Source: Phycisphaerales bacterium (lineage in GTDB: Bacteria > Planctomycetota > Phycisphaerae > Phycisphaerales > UBA1924). Taken from it: 39,065 nt of DNA. Below the pieces are notes generated by a model, which ran no database searches, was not told where the DNA came from, and saw only the letters and a list, made by a program, of their open reading frames with translations. The stretch spans positions 1 to 39,065 of the forward strand of contig JAGQOH010000029.1 of assembly GCA_020427635.1 (NCBI GenBank), given 5' to 3'. Both the position numbers and the translations under genes were made by a program. Below are positions 17,056 to 26,534 of this stretch, piece by piece. How positions within the stretch are numbered: the stretch's first letter is position 1; each line of letters begins with the position of its first letter.

Positions 17056-18051
17056 ATGGGTGATCGGGACATGAACAACAAGGCCAATGGCGGGCGCATC
17101 GATCTGCAGCGCCTGCCGGACGCCGCCCTCATTCGCGCCGCCGCCGATGGCGAAGCCGGCGCCGCCGAAGCCCTGCGCGCCCGCGGCATCACCGACGCGC
17201 ACGCCCGCATCGCGTTCGAAGCCTCCCTGCGCGATGCCGTGGGCCGAGTCATGGGCCACGCCTCCGCCCCGTCAAGCCTGCGCGCTCAAGTCATCGCGAT
17301 GATGCATCACGCACAGCTCGATGACCACGCAAACGCCGACGAGCCCATGCGTTTCGTCGAAGCAAAGGCCCGCCATGATGCCCACATCGCCGAGCGCGAT
17401 GCGCATCGCAGACGCATGCGCCCAGGTCTGCGTCGTGGCATCGCGCTTGCCGCCGTCACCGCCCTTGGTGCAGGTGCCGTGTGGATGGGCATGCAAACCT
17501 CCACGCAGACAGGCGCTCCCTCCCTTGGCGCCAATGCCTCTTTCATCGACGCACTCTCCTTCGTCCGTCACGAGCACGACGATCGCGCCGTCTTCGACGC
17601 GCAATACCGAAATACCTTTACCGTCAATGTCGATGAAGCCGTCGGCATCGCCGAACGTGAACTGGGCAGCATGCCAACCTGCCTCGCCAAAGCCATCCGC
17701 GGCTGCAAGGACAGCGGCATGGTCTTCGCCGGCCTCAGTTCCTGCTCTGTCCCGGGCGGCGCAGGCGCAGTCCATGTCATGTATTGGTCCGTCCCAGATG
17801 AAAGCGCCGTAAGCCTCTTCATCGCCGCCGATCCCGCTGGCGCTTCCGCAACCGAGTGCCCGACCAAGACCCTCAAGTGCGGCACCAGCTATGTCTGCCC
17901 CAAGTCCCGCGCTGCGGGCACACCCCTCCAAGTCTGGCGCCAAGATGGCTTCACCTTCTACCTCGCCGCCGGACATACAGAACCCGTCCCGATGGTCCGC
18001 AAACTGATGGAAGCCCCCGCTCGGGAAGAACTGCTCGAACCGATGTCCTAG
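17056..18051 (+). CDS. putative membrane anti-sigma factor with cysteine-rich outer domain
   Basis: A 331-residue, single-pass protein. The cytoplasmic part (1-125) has a helical LRDAVGRVMGHASAPSSLRAQVIAMM segment like the helix that follows the sigma-binding core in anti-sigma factors. A Lys/Arg-rich stretch precedes the transmembrane helix at about 128-146. The outer domain has six or more cysteines (MPTCLAKAIRGCKDSG, SSCSVPGG, TECPTKTLKCGTSYVCPK), probably disulfides or a metal or heme site. No zinc-anti-sigma HxxxCxxC motif is present. The assignment rests on position directly after the ECF sigma gene and on layout; an unrelated sensor is possible. ATG at 17071 is an alternative start. 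Confidence 0.65.
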   Translation: MGDRDMNNKANGGRIDLQRLPDAALIRAAADGEAGAAEALRARGITDAHARIAFEASLRDAVGRVMGHASAPSSLRAQVIAMMHHAQLDDHANADEPMRFVEAKARHDAHIAERDAHRRRMRPGLRRGIALAAVTALGAGAVWMGMQTSTQTGAPSLGANASFIDALSFVRHEHDDRAVFDAQYRNTFTVNVDEAVGIAERELGSMPTCLAKAIRGCKDSGMVFAGLSSCSVPGGAGAVHVMYWSVPDESAVSLFIAADPAGASATECPTKTLKCGTSYVCPKSRAAGTPLQVWRQDGFTFYLAAGHTEPVPMVRKLMEAPAREELLEPMS

Positions 18052-18155
18052 TTGGGCCTTGGGTCGGGTGCCCGAGGGCCCTATCGTTGTGGTGAGGCGA
18101 CCCCGAGCCCGATGGGTCGACAGACGCTCGCATCACCGACACCAAGGACGCTCAA

Positions 18156-19952
18156 ATGATCCGCAAGACCATCTGGCCGACCGCCCTGTTGCCCCTCGCG
18201 ATCTGTGGCGCCGCCTTGGGTCAGGACGCGCTCGGCTCCGGACGCGCGCTCGACGCCAACCTCCGCTCAGGCTCGGGCGGCTTCAACAACCCCGCCTCCG
18301 ACTTCTACGCCGACCTCGCCCTGCGCAACGCCATCGTCACAGGCAACGCTCCAGGTGGCCAACACTTCCGCGCCGAAGTTGGCTATAGCGCCGTCGGTGA
18401 CTTCCTGGGTGACCGCCCCGAAGACCTCGTCTTCAGCTTCGCACGCGACACATACTTCTCCGGCCTCGCAGCACACGACGTGCGCGGCATCAGCGGCCTC
18501 CAACTCCAAATGAACGTCTCCGTCGCTGGACAGTCCACACCAGGCGGATTGATCATCACGCGTCCTGGCGCGGGCGTATCCGCCGACATGCTCGATCCGG
18601 CTGCCGATTCGCGCCGCGTCGACCCGTTCGCCGCGTTGCAAGGTTCGTTGCGCTCCACCACCGCATACATGATCCGCCAAACCGATCGACCCAACGTGGT
18701 CGGACAGCGCAACCTGGGCGATGGTGTCATCATGCCAATGGCCGCCTCATCGCTCGTTGGCGTTCGCCCACTGCCGTTCGAGAACGCCGCCCTCTCAGGG
18801 CCCATGGATATCGATCGCTCGAGCACAACCCCATCCGCAACAGATCCCATGGCCATGCTGCGCGAGCAACAGAAGCTCGCCGCGCCACAGGGCGCGCTCG
18901 CCGACACCGCTGCCTCTGAACACAAGCCCGCGCACGAAAACCCACTGCTCGACCCGAGCATGCACGCACTCTCAGAGCACCAACAAATCTTGGAGACGCT
19001 GCGCGCCGCGACGACACAGCTCGACCTGCGCATCAATCCCGATCAGCCCAGCGCGACCATCGAGCCCGAAACGCGCCCAACAGACACGCTCGAAAACATC
19101 GAACCGACCGACACGCCCACAGACGCCTTCAACGACCTCGACGCCGCACTTCGCCGCCTGACCGATTCCCTCGCCTTGCCAAAGGCCGGCGAAGAAGTTG
19201 TCCTTCCCGAAGACGAAACCGCGCTCGCCTTCGACCCGATGGACCCCGAAAGCCGACGCCCCGCGCCACCCGCCAATGAGCAGGCCGACCAACCCGCACA
19301 AGAGCGCGGCACACTCGACCCGACACTCACCATGCTCGTCGACGCCCTCGCACAAGAAGAGTTCACGGTGCGCCACTTCGCCCCGGAACAACAAACCACA
19401 AAGAACGATCTCTACGCGACACACATGCGCGCCGGCGAACAAGCACTGCTCGATGGCCGCTGGATCGACGCCGAGGAACGCTTCGCTGTCGCGCTCACCG
19501 TCCGCCCGGGTGATGCCATGGCCGCCCTCGGACGCGTCCAAGCTCAAATCGGCGCTGGACTCCTGCGCTCCGCCGCATCCAACCTTCGCGAACTCATGCG
19601 CGCGTACCCTGAGCTCGCAGGCGCCAAGCTCGATGCCACACTCATGGCGCCGCGCCCACGCCTCGACAAGATCGCCGGGCGTCTCGAACTCCAACGCGAT
19701 CGCAAGGGTGTCAACTGGATCGATGCCGCCTTCCTCAGCGCCTACCTCGCGCGCGTGCTGAACGATCCAGTCCGCCTCGTCCAAGCATTCGAAGATCTCG
19801 AACGCGCCCAGAAGACCGTGGGCGTCACCCCCGATCCCGTCTACAGCTTCCTCGAGCGCGTCTGGGTCGCCGACACCTACGACGTCATGCGCCGCCACGA
19901 GCAGCAACAAAACACCCAACCCACTGGCGAGCCCGGCTCATCGCCGCGATGA
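18156..19952 (+). CDS. secreted protein with C-terminal TPR-like helices, unknown function
   Basis: A 598-residue protein with a Sec signal peptide (KTIWPTALLPLAICGAALGQ; cleavage near residue 22). The N-terminal 180 residues are Gly/Asn-rich and read like a secreted structural segment. The middle is Pro/Thr/Glu-rich and disordered. The C-terminal part (about 415-560) has repeated helix pairs (MRAGEQALLDGRWIDAEERF, then LTVRPGDAMAALGRVQAQIG) like tetratricopeptide repeats. AAGGA at 18144-18148, 7 nt before the ATG, supports the start. It follows the sigma/anti-sigma pair by 104 bp and precedes the SpoIIE-type phosphatase by 9 bp, so it may be regulated with either. No family recognised. Confidence 0.75.
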   Translation: MIRKTIWPTALLPLAICGAALGQDALGSGRALDANLRSGSGGFNNPASDFYADLALRNAIVTGNAPGGQHFRAEVGYSAVGDFLGDRPEDLVFSFARDTYFSGLAAHDVRGISGLQLQMNVSVAGQSTPGGLIITRPGAGVSADMLDPAADSRRVDPFAALQGSLRSTTAYMIRQTDRPNVVGQRNLGDGVIMPMAASSLVGVRPLPFENAALSGPMDIDRSSTTPSATDPMAMLREQQKLAAPQGALADTAASEHKPAHENPLLDPSMHALSEHQQILETLRAATTQLDLRINPDQPSATIEPETRPTDTLENIEPTDTPTDAFNDLDAALRRLTDSLALPKAGEEVVLPEDETALAFDPMDPESRRPAPPANEQADQPAQERGTLDPTLTMLVDALAQEEFTVRHFAPEQQTTKNDLYATHMRAGEQALLDGRWIDAEERFAVALTVRPGDAMAALGRVQAQIGAGLLRSAASNLRELMRAYPELAGAKLDATLMAPRPRLDKIAGRLELQRDRKGVNWIDAAFLSAYLARVLNDPVRLVQAFEDLERAQKTVGVTPDPVYSFLERVWVADTYDVMRRHEQQQNTQPTGEPGSSPR

Positions 19953-19961
19953 TCCCCCGCG

Positions 19962-21653
19962 GTGTCACGACCTCGTCTCGATCCCGACGACGCTGCCGCG
20001 CCTCGCGCACTGTCTATCGTTGACTTCCTGACAGACGGTGCGCTCGCGGCGTTCCTCGCGGAAGCCTCCGAACTGCTGGGTCACGCCATCAGCTTGCGCA
20101 GCATGACCGGTGCGCTCATCGAAGCCCGTGCCGGCGAGCCGCCATGGCTCGTGCATGACCCAACGCCCCATGACCAGCCCATCGCACGCGCCCTTGAGAC
20201 CGCCGGTGCTAACGCCGCCCTCGTCGACCTCGACCCCCATCGCGTGCTCGCGCCGCTGATGGCCCGCGAACGCTCGATTGGCGGTCTGCTCATCGAAGGC
20301 GATCCAAGCCCGCGCCTCCGCCGCGTCATCGAACTCCTCGCTTCAATGATCAGCGACCTCTGCACGCGCGAACGCTTGCTCCAAGCGCGCCACGACGAAC
20401 TGGAACTCCTCTTCCGCGTCTCGTCACTCTTCGTCTCAGCACAGAAACTCGAGCACATCCTCGAAATCACGCTCCAAGCCATGGATCGCGTGCTCGGCGC
20501 CGACGCCGCAATCGTCCACCTCCATCGCGGTGACGCCCCACGCCTGCAACCGATCGCCCATGTCAGCTTGTCCGAAGCATTCATCGAAAACTTCGACGCC
20601 AACAACGCCCCGCGCGCAAAAGACCCCGCCCTCGCCGAGGGCAGAGCCATCGCCGTCCCCGAACTGCGCACCATTGGCTTGCCTGCCTTCGTCGAACTCT
20701 TCGAAACCGAAGGCCTCTCCTCCATGCTCGCCTGCGGCCTCGTCCACCGCGGACGCTACCTCGGTGCCATCCGCCTCTTCCGCCGCACCGATGCGCCGTT
20801 CTCCCGCGAACAACAAGCTCTACTCCAGACCCTCGCTGAACAAATCGCAGGCGCACTCGCCGCCGCTGAACACGCCGAACAAGAACGCCAGGCCGAGCGG
20901 ATGCGCCGCCAACTCCAGGTCGCCTCCGATGTCCAGCGCCGCCTGCTCCCCGCAGATCGCTTCGCCTTCAAGGGCATTGATCTCGCCGCCCGCTATGTCA
21001 GTGCGCTCTCTGTTTCAGGCGACTTCTACGACGTGATCGAGCTAGGACCACACATCGGCGTCGTCGTGGGCGATGTCGTTGGCAAAGGTGTGCCCGCTGC
21101 ACTGCTCATGGCCTCCGTGCGCTCGCTCTTTCGCGCCCATGCCCTCGACCTCGAACCCAATGAACACATGGTCAACGAAGTCGTCCGCCGCGTGAATGTC
21201 ACTCTCACGCGCGACACACTGCCCAGCGAGTTTGCAACCGCCTTCTTCGCACTCGTCGACCCAGCAGCACGCAAACTCACCTACTGCAGTGCCGGACACG
21301 ATCCACCCCTCCTCTTCCGACACCACGCGCTGCACGAACCACCGATGCGCCTCGATTGCGGCGGGGCCCTCCTAGGCGTCGACGAATCACACGCCTTCGA
21401 ACGCGCCGTTGTTCAGTTGCACCCAGGCGACACACTCATCGTCTATTCAGACGGTGTCACCGACGCCATGAACTTCGAGCACGCCAAGTTCACCAGAACG
21501 CGCCTCATCGAATCCGTGCGCGATCAACTGGTCTCACATCCCGACAGCCCCGCCCGCGACATCGTCGATCGCGTCGTCTGGGATGTCCGCCGCTTCGTCG
21601 GGCTCAACACCGCCGAGAACGATGACCTCACGGTCCTCGTCGCTCGCGTGTAA
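19962..21653 (+). CDS. SpoIIE/RsbU-type PP2C phosphatase with GAF and PocR-like sensor domains
   Basis: A 563-residue cytosolic signalling phosphatase that would dephosphorylate an anti-sigma-antagonist (STAS) protein, a partner-switching role. The N-terminus, about 15-120 (FLAEASELLGHAISLRSMTG), resembles a PocR/PAS-like ligand domain. A GAF domain occupies about 145-310 (LEHILEITLQAMDRVLGADA). A helical linker QLQVASDVQRRLLP leads into the PP2C core with SVSGDFYDVIEL, GDVVGKGVPAALLM, VYSDGVTDAMN and the terminal NDDLTVLVARV, which keep the metal-binding aspartates. GTG at 19962 is the chosen start. The STAS and kinase partners are not in the window. Confidence 0.9.
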   Translation: MSRPRLDPDDAAAPRALSIVDFLTDGALAAFLAEASELLGHAISLRSMTGALIEARAGEPPWLVHDPTPHDQPIARALETAGANAALVDLDPHRVLAPLMARERSIGGLLIEGDPSPRLRRVIELLASMISDLCTRERLLQARHDELELLFRVSSLFVSAQKLEHILEITLQAMDRVLGADAAIVHLHRGDAPRLQPIAHVSLSEAFIENFDANNAPRAKDPALAEGRAIAVPELRTIGLPAFVELFETEGLSSMLACGLVHRGRYLGAIRLFRRTDAPFSREQQALLQTLAEQIAGALAAAEHAEQERQAERMRRQLQVASDVQRRLLPADRFAFKGIDLAARYVSALSVSGDFYDVIELGPHIGVVVGDVVGKGVPAALLMASVRSLFRAHALDLEPNEHMVNEVVRRVNVTLTRDTLPSEFATAFFALVDPAARKLTYCSAGHDPPLLFRHHALHEPPMRLDCGGALLGVDESHAFERAVVQLHPGDTLIVYSDGVTDAMNFEHAKFTRTRLIESVRDQLVSHPDSPARDIVDRVVWDVRRFVGLNTAENDDLTVLVARV

Positions 21654-21660
21654 CAACGCA

Positions 21661-22164
21661 CTACAACTTGTGCCGCGTCGTGATCGAACCACCCGCAATC
21701 GACTGGAATTGCACCTCCAGCACATACCCACGCGTCGCTTCGGGCGGCGGCGCCTCTGTCAACGCAATCCGATACGTCCGCGTCACGCGGTCATACGCCG
21801 CCGCGTTCGTTGCCGGATCCGTCAAGTCAACCACCCACCGGCGCAATTGCTGTCCCAAATCACCACTCGCCCCTGTCGACGCGTACAACTGAAACACACA
21901 CGTTCCCAGCGCCTTCACAGGCTGACCATACGCATCAAACAACTCCAGGTGGGCGTCAATCCGTGGCTCGCCGTTCACAACCGACAAGCCGGTCAACCCA
22001 TGCACCCGCACGCGCTGCGGCTCAAAAGGATTGACATATTCCACACGCCCGCTGCCCGCTTGCAACAGCGCGCCGGGCGTCGCGCTTGCCCCCCCAGGCT
22101 TTGGCGCAAGTGCGCACCCGCCCGCCAACACCACAGCACAGCACCAAAAGCCGCACCGAATCAT
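21661..22164 (-). CDS. small lipoprotein translationally coupled to the GH57 gene
   Basis: A 167-residue lipoprotein. Its signal peptide ends at LAGGC, with the lipidated cysteine at 17. The rest is a beta-rich domain (VEYVNPFEPQRVRVHGLTG, IDAHLELFDAYGQPVKALG, TRTYRIALTEA), possibly an immunoglobulin-like or C2-like sandwich; no named family was recognised. Its ATG shares one base with the TGA of the upstream GH57 gene (TGATG), so the two are cotranscribed and probably translationally coupled. That pairing suggests a role linked to the polysaccharide enzyme or simply to the envelope. Confidence 0.8.
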   Translation of the reverse strand: MIRCGFWCCAVVLAGGCALAPKPGGASATPGALLQAGSGRVEYVNPFEPQRVRVHGLTGLSVVNGEPRIDAHLELFDAYGQPVKALGTCVFQLYASTGASGDLGQQLRRWVVDLTDPATNAAAYDRVTRTYRIALTEAPPPEATRGYVLEVQFQSIAGGSITTRHKL

Positions 22165-23489
22165 CAGGTCGCCGCTCCTGAGACTGGCCGCGCCGATGCG
22201 CCCGCAGGCAAACGGTCCAACCGCTCGCGCAGATTGTCCAGCACGTTCATGAAGTTGATGTAGCTGTCATAGGGCGAGTCATACGGATTGAAGTACTTGT
22301 GTACATCGCCATCCGCGAACCACTTTGTGCACATGTAATAGAAGTGATCGCTCGTCGTCAGCTTGCGCCAATCTTCGAGAATGTATCCAAGCTCCTCCGC
22401 CACCTGCCCCTGATCGTCCGCCTGCGCAATCCGTAAACGATCCTTAATCGGACGCTCCAGCTTGTAACACTCTGTAATCGCATTCACCTGCATCGCATTG
22501 CCAAGCCACGCAGACAAATCCCGCTCCGTATCCGCCCAACTGATCATGTGCGGCACGTCATACTCGCCCACGGGCTCAAACTGCTCAAATGCCTCGCTCG
22601 GCGTGATGAAATGGTTCTCTCCACGTGCAATATCAAAGATCGCACGCGGCAAGTCCCCCAAGAAATCAAAGATCCCCGTATCCGCCCACTGGTGCTCGCC
22701 AAACGTCTCATAGTCCATGAACAGATTGCACAAGTACCCGTCACCATTGATCTGATGCACCCAGCGCGCAAACTTCTCCGTCGACAGTGGCCACTCCTCC
22801 CACCCGCGATTGCCAAACCGAAACGCAATGTCATCTGACAACCGATAGTTCTTCAGTAGCAACCCGAACGGGCGCGCAGCGCCATCCTTGCCCTTCGCCG
22901 CCCCCACACCGACGCCTGGTGGGCGGTACACGAAGTTCGGACTCCGATACCCCAGAATCCGATCAACGCCCTCGCACAACATCCCCTTGAACCGCGCCGA
23001 ACCATCCGCATTCTTCATCCCACCAATGAAGTGCGCCACATCATTGTTGTAGGTCAACTCCGTGTTCCGAAACACCGTCGGCCGCTGCCCAAACAGCCGC
23101 TCCATACGCTGCGTGTGCTGCTCGATCTGCGCGCGAAACTCCTCGCGCGAATAGATGAAGCTCAACGAGTGATAGTCCGTCTCCGCGATGAACTCACAAC
23201 ACCCCGTATCACCAAGCTGCTTGAACAGATCCAACACATCCGGCGCCCACTGCTCCAACTGATCCAGCACCGTCCCTGTGATCGAATACGAGATCCGAAA
23301 GTTCCCCTTGTTCTTCTTCACAAGATCCAGCATCAGCGTCGTCGCCGGCCGATAGCACTTGTCCGCCACCTTCAGCAGAATGTCACGATTCGCAATGTTG
23401 TCGAAATAGAACGGGTCAGAGTCAAACACCGAATACCGCCGCAGGCGCCATGGCTGATGCACCTGGAAGTAAAAGACAATCGACGCCAT
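22164..23489 (-). CDS. glycoside hydrolase family 57 protein (alpha-amylase-like)
   Basis: A 441-residue GH57 enzyme, a retaining alpha-glucan hydrolase or transferase with an incomplete TIM barrel. Conserved regions are visible in order: HQP at 11-13, CEFIAETDYHSL around E103, the nucleophile region FRNTELTYNN with E144, and the acid/base region MDYETFGEHQW with D259. Length and motifs agree with cytoplasmic alpha-amylase-like members acting on glycogen or malto-oligosaccharides. The ATG at 23489 begins directly at the first strand (MASIVFYFQV); a start at 23522 would add 11 non-conserved residues. No signal peptide is seen, so it should be cytoplasmic although its coupled neighbour is a lipoprotein. 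Confidence 0.92.
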   Translation of the reverse strand: MASIVFYFQVHQPWRLRRYSVFDSDPFYFDNIANRDILLKVADKCYRPATTLMLDLVKKNKGNFRISYSITGTVLDQLEQWAPDVLDLFKQLGDTGCCEFIAETDYHSLSFIYSREEFRAQIEQHTQRMERLFGQRPTVFRNTELTYNNDVAHFIGGMKNADGSARFKGMLCEGVDRILGYRSPNFVYRPPGVGVGAAKGKDGAARPFGLLLKNYRLSDDIAFRFGNRGWEEWPLSTEKFARWVHQINGDGYLCNLFMDYETFGEHQWADTGIFDFLGDLPRAIFDIARGENHFITPSEAFEQFEPVGEYDVPHMISWADTERDLSAWLGNAMQVNAITECYKLERPIKDRLRIAQADDQGQVAEELGYILEDWRKLTTSDHFYYMCTKWFADGDVHKYFNPYDSPYDSYINFMNVLDNLRERLDRLPAGASARPVSGAAT

Positions 23490-23592
23490 CGCTCCACCCC
23501 CGTCTCGCAAGGCCACGCTCATCGCCCGAAGCCTGTGTTGGGCGCTGTTGCGCCGATCAGTCTATGATCCCTTCACGATGGGGGGTGCGATC

Positions 23593-24567
23593 ATGCGAAC
23601 TCTTTTCACCTCGGCTGGCCCATGGGCCGCATTCCTGGTCTCGGCAGGCCTTTTCGCCATCGGCGGCTGCGCATCGAACCCGAAGCACCACACCTCCGCC
23701 ACCCCCGTTGATGTCGCGCCCGCATCCACATTGCCAATCTTCGATGGACACTCTGGCCTCGCAATGACCTGGGACGGCGCTGTCACCGCCGCCGCCAACG
23801 CCGACGCCGTGCTCATTGGCGAAATGCATGGCCATCCCCAAGGCCTCGCCGCCGCCGCCGACTTGTTCGACGCAGTCCTCGCACGCCGCCCCAACACCGC
23901 CGCCCTCGCACTCGAATTCATGACGCGCGACGAGCAGGTCGCCATCGACGACTACCTCTCGGGCGTCACCGACACCGCAGCCTTCGAAAAGGCCATCAAC
24001 GCCACCGCCTCCAGCTATCCCTCAGGCCACAAGCGCATGTTCGAAGCCGCACGCGAACTCGATCGCCCCGTCATCGCCGCCAACGCCCCACGCCGATACG
24101 TCCGACTCGCACGCTCAGATGGCTTCGAGCGCCTCCAAAACCTCACCCCAGAACAACAGCGCCTCGTCGTCGCGCCCAAAGCCATCACCGAAGGTGACTA
24201 CAAGGACCGCTTCTTCGAACTCATGAGCGGCATGAGCGAATCGCATGGCCCCACGACCGACGACACCACCGAACCCGACGACAACTCCGAAATGATCCTC
24301 GGCATGTTCCGCTCCCAAAATGTCTGGGACGCAACCATGGCCGACGCCGTCGCACGCGCAATCGACCAAGGCAATGCCCCCGTCGTCCTCGTCGTCGGTC
24401 AGTTCCACGTCGACTTCGATGGCGGCATCGCCCAACGCCTCCGCGAGCAACACCCCGGCGCCAAAGTCCTCATCATCTCCATGCAGCCCGCCGAAGGCCC
24501 CGACTTCCGCGATGACGATCGCAATCGCGCCGACATCGTCTTCAATGTGGGCCCCGCCCCCGAATAG
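23593..24567 (+). CDS. ChaN-like haem-binding lipoprotein
   Basis: A 324-residue lipoprotein of the ChaN/DUF399 family, outer-membrane-associated proteins that bind haem and act in iron acquisition. The signal peptide ends in AIGGC (lipidated C26). VLIGEMHGHPQG, LEFMTRDEQVAIDDYL and LVVGQFHVDFDGG are the conserved segments, including the histidines near the haem site. A Thr/Asp-rich insertion (PTTDDTTEPDDN) lies between them. The ATG at 23593 gives a clean signal peptide and has GGGGGGT 6-7 nt upstream; ATG 23578 would add five residues. A TATGAT at 23563-23568 could be the -10 box. It ends 9 bp from the convergent terminase gene. Confidence 0.88.
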   Translation: MRTLFTSAGPWAAFLVSAGLFAIGGCASNPKHHTSATPVDVAPASTLPIFDGHSGLAMTWDGAVTAAANADAVLIGEMHGHPQGLAAAADLFDAVLARRPNTAALALEFMTRDEQVAIDDYLSGVTDTAAFEKAINATASSYPSGHKRMFEAARELDRPVIAANAPRRYVRLARSDGFERLQNLTPEQQRLVVAPKAITEGDYKDRFFELMSGMSESHGPTTDDTTEPDDNSEMILGMFRSQNVWDATMADAVARAIDQGNAPVVLVVGQFHVDFDGGIAQRLREQHPGAKVLIISMQPAEGPDFRDDDRNRADIVFNVGPAPE

Positions 24568-24576
24568 CAGCCCCCA

Positions 24577-26070
24577 CTACACATACCGCGCCATCCGCAC
24601 GGGCGATCGCAGCTCCAGATTCACAAGCATGTACCGCAACGCATCCACCGCGTGGTCAGGCCCATCCTTCACAGGCACATGCACCTCCGGACGATGACTT
24701 GGATAGTGATACGCTTCGAGCGACTCGATTAATTGGCTGCAACGCGGATGAACGAACAACCGAGGTGCCGCATCACCCGCCGGCGCGAGACGCGCACGCA
24801 CAATCCGCAGCCCCACATCCAAGGACGTCGGCCGCGTTCGCACTGTCAAGCCCGCCTTGCGCAACACCGCAATCGTCGACACCCCCGTTTGCTCATTGCG
24901 CTGATGCCCCGCCGGATCAACACCAATCCACTCGGGCAGCCCATCCGCCCCCACATAGGGACTCCTGCGAATCGCCTCGATGTGCTCCTCCACCACGATC
25001 CCACTCGCCACATGTTCATCCAGCACATGCACCACGTCCCACGCATCCACCGTCGCAAACACGATCACCGTCGGCGCACGAAACCCAAAGTCCATCCCCG
25101 CAATGAAACTCACCGCCCCTTCCGACCGCCGCGCATCCAACACATGCCGCGCTCGCTCGAACTCCGGAAACACCGCATCACTGCGCTTGGGCCGCAGACA
25201 CATCATCTCCGCTTCCCATGACGCCCGATCACTGCGCGACTTGATCGAAAGCGCATCTTCGATCCGAACATGCCCGCGCGCCCGCCGCGCCTTCCCCTGA
25301 CAGTCCTCCGCCAACCCGCACCCCGCGCACGCCCGCTCCGCTCCGCACCGCTCAAGCACATCCACCACGCCCCATCGAAACACCCGCCGCCCATGCCCCA
25401 CTCGCGCCGCCGGATCCCCGATGAGCGACGCCATCAACCCGTGCGGCAAATGCCACGTCGATAGCGCCTCCACCGCCCCGCGCACAACGACCGAACCGCA
25501 ACGCTTGCTCCGCGTCATGAACTGCGCCGCGCGCCACACCTCCGGATCAAACAGCTCAACCTCATCACACCGCAACACCTGAGGCCGCGCACCGCGCACT
25601 GATGTGTGCGACTGCGCCAGAATCTCCGCCCGACTCCCATTGACAAGCCGCACACGCCGCGCCGTGCAGTTCCGACTCGTTGGCTTCGCAATCATCCATG
25701 CAAGCTCGGGCCGACCAAACAACATCGCAAGATGCTCATGCATCCGCCGCGATTGCTCCAACGATCCGCCCAGCAATCGCACTTCAACCCCAGGCCGAAA
25801 CAACATGTCCAGCAACGTCGCCACTGCCGCATAGAACGTCTTGCCCGCCCCACGCGCCGCCCACACCACACAGTCCCGTGGCATTTCTCCCGCCCCAAAG
25901 AACGCATGCTCCAAATACGCAAACGGCGCCGCATGCCCCTCCACTAATGCACGCCGCGGCACATCCAACTCCAGCACCATGCGCAACCAACCATCCAACT
26001 GATCGACGTTCCGCGGCTCAACACGCACAAGCGCCCGCCGCTGCCGCGCATCGAGCGACAACACCCTCAC
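24577..26070 (-). CDS. phage-type terminase large subunit with a Cys4 insertion
   Basis: A 497-residue complete DNA-packaging motor protein: an ATPase that pumps DNA and an RNase H-fold nuclease that cuts it. ATPase: Walker A AARGAGKTF at 71-79, Walker B VLRCDE at 165-170, coupling segment near 190-205. Nuclease: D327 in GMDFGF, D385 in GVDPAG, and D472 and D476 in DHAVDALRY, so all the acidic residues expected of a two-metal site are present. Between the domains is C242-x5-C248-x2-C251-x5-C257, a probable zinc or iron-sulfur knuckle. It starts with GTG overlapping the previous gene by 4 bp (GTGA). No portal, capsid, protease or tail gene is near, and base composition looks like the host. It could be a domesticated terminase or part of a non-virion system. 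Confidence 0.88.
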   Translation of the reverse strand: MRVLSLDARQRRALVRVEPRNVDQLDGWLRMVLELDVPRRALVEGHAAPFAYLEHAFFGAGEMPRDCVVWAARGAGKTFYAAVATLLDMLFRPGVEVRLLGGSLEQSRRMHEHLAMLFGRPELAWMIAKPTSRNCTARRVRLVNGSRAEILAQSHTSVRGARPQVLRCDEVELFDPEVWRAAQFMTRSKRCGSVVVRGAVEALSTWHLPHGLMASLIGDPAARVGHGRRVFRWGVVDVLERCGAERACAGCGLAEDCQGKARRARGHVRIEDALSIKSRSDRASWEAEMMCLRPKRSDAVFPEFERARHVLDARRSEGAVSFIAGMDFGFRAPTVIVFATVDAWDVVHVLDEHVASGIVVEEHIEAIRRSPYVGADGLPEWIGVDPAGHQRNEQTGVSTIAVLRKAGLTVRTRPTSLDVGLRIVRARLAPAGDAAPRLFVHPRCSQLIESLEAYHYPSHRPEVHVPVKDGPDHAVDALRYMLVNLELRSPVRMARYV

Positions 26071-26534
26071 GCCTCTCCCTCCGCCACCTCTTCTTGCGCG
26101 CCACGCTCCAGCGCCGACCGCAACGCCGCCAACTCCGCCTCACCCAACACCGGCGCACCTTCCTCCGCCGCTCGCGCCGCCTCAACCCGCGCCGGCCGCT
26201 GCTGCGCCAACTTCAATACATCAATCAACAGCCGCCGCGTCTGCTCAGGCCCACCCTCCGCCGACGCCGCCTCGCGCACCAACTGCTCCAACTTCCCCGC
26301 CGCCGCCGCACGCGTCCGCGCGACACCAAGCTCCGCGCACACCACGAACAACTCATGCAACGCGCCAACCGCCTCCTTCGTCTCCTCGCTCCGCAAGCGC
26401 ATCGCCAGTTCCCCAAGCGTCAGCCCCAGCTCGCTCGCCACACCATCTGGCTCCGCCGCTGGCAAACCCAACGCCCCCACAATGCTTTGCCGCTTCTTCC
26501 TTGCCCTTGGAGACTTCTTCGGTTGCTCAGACAT
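26067..26534 (-). CDS. small helical protein upstream of terminase (possible small-subunit-like partner)
   Basis: A 155-residue, Ala/Glu/Arg-rich, almost entirely helical protein. A basic N-terminus (KKSPRARKKRQ) is followed by GLTLGELAMRLRSEETKEAV and long amphipathic helices. Position immediately before the terminase large subunit, with a 4-bp overlap, is where phages encode the small terminase subunit that recognises DNA, but I see no clear small-subunit HTH. It could be a DNA-binding adaptor of the large subunit. The ATG at 26534 overlaps the stop of the upstream small gene by 8 bp. The frame is open further upstream, but that part is unlike coding sequence. Confidence 0.7.
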   Translation of the reverse strand: MSEQPKKSPRARKKRQSIVGALGLPAAEPDGVASELGLTLGELAMRLRSEETKEAVGALHELFVVCAELGVARTRAAAAGKLEQLVREAASAEGGPEQTRRLLIDVLKLAQQRPARVEAARAAEEGAPVLGEAELAALRSALERGAQEEVAEGEA

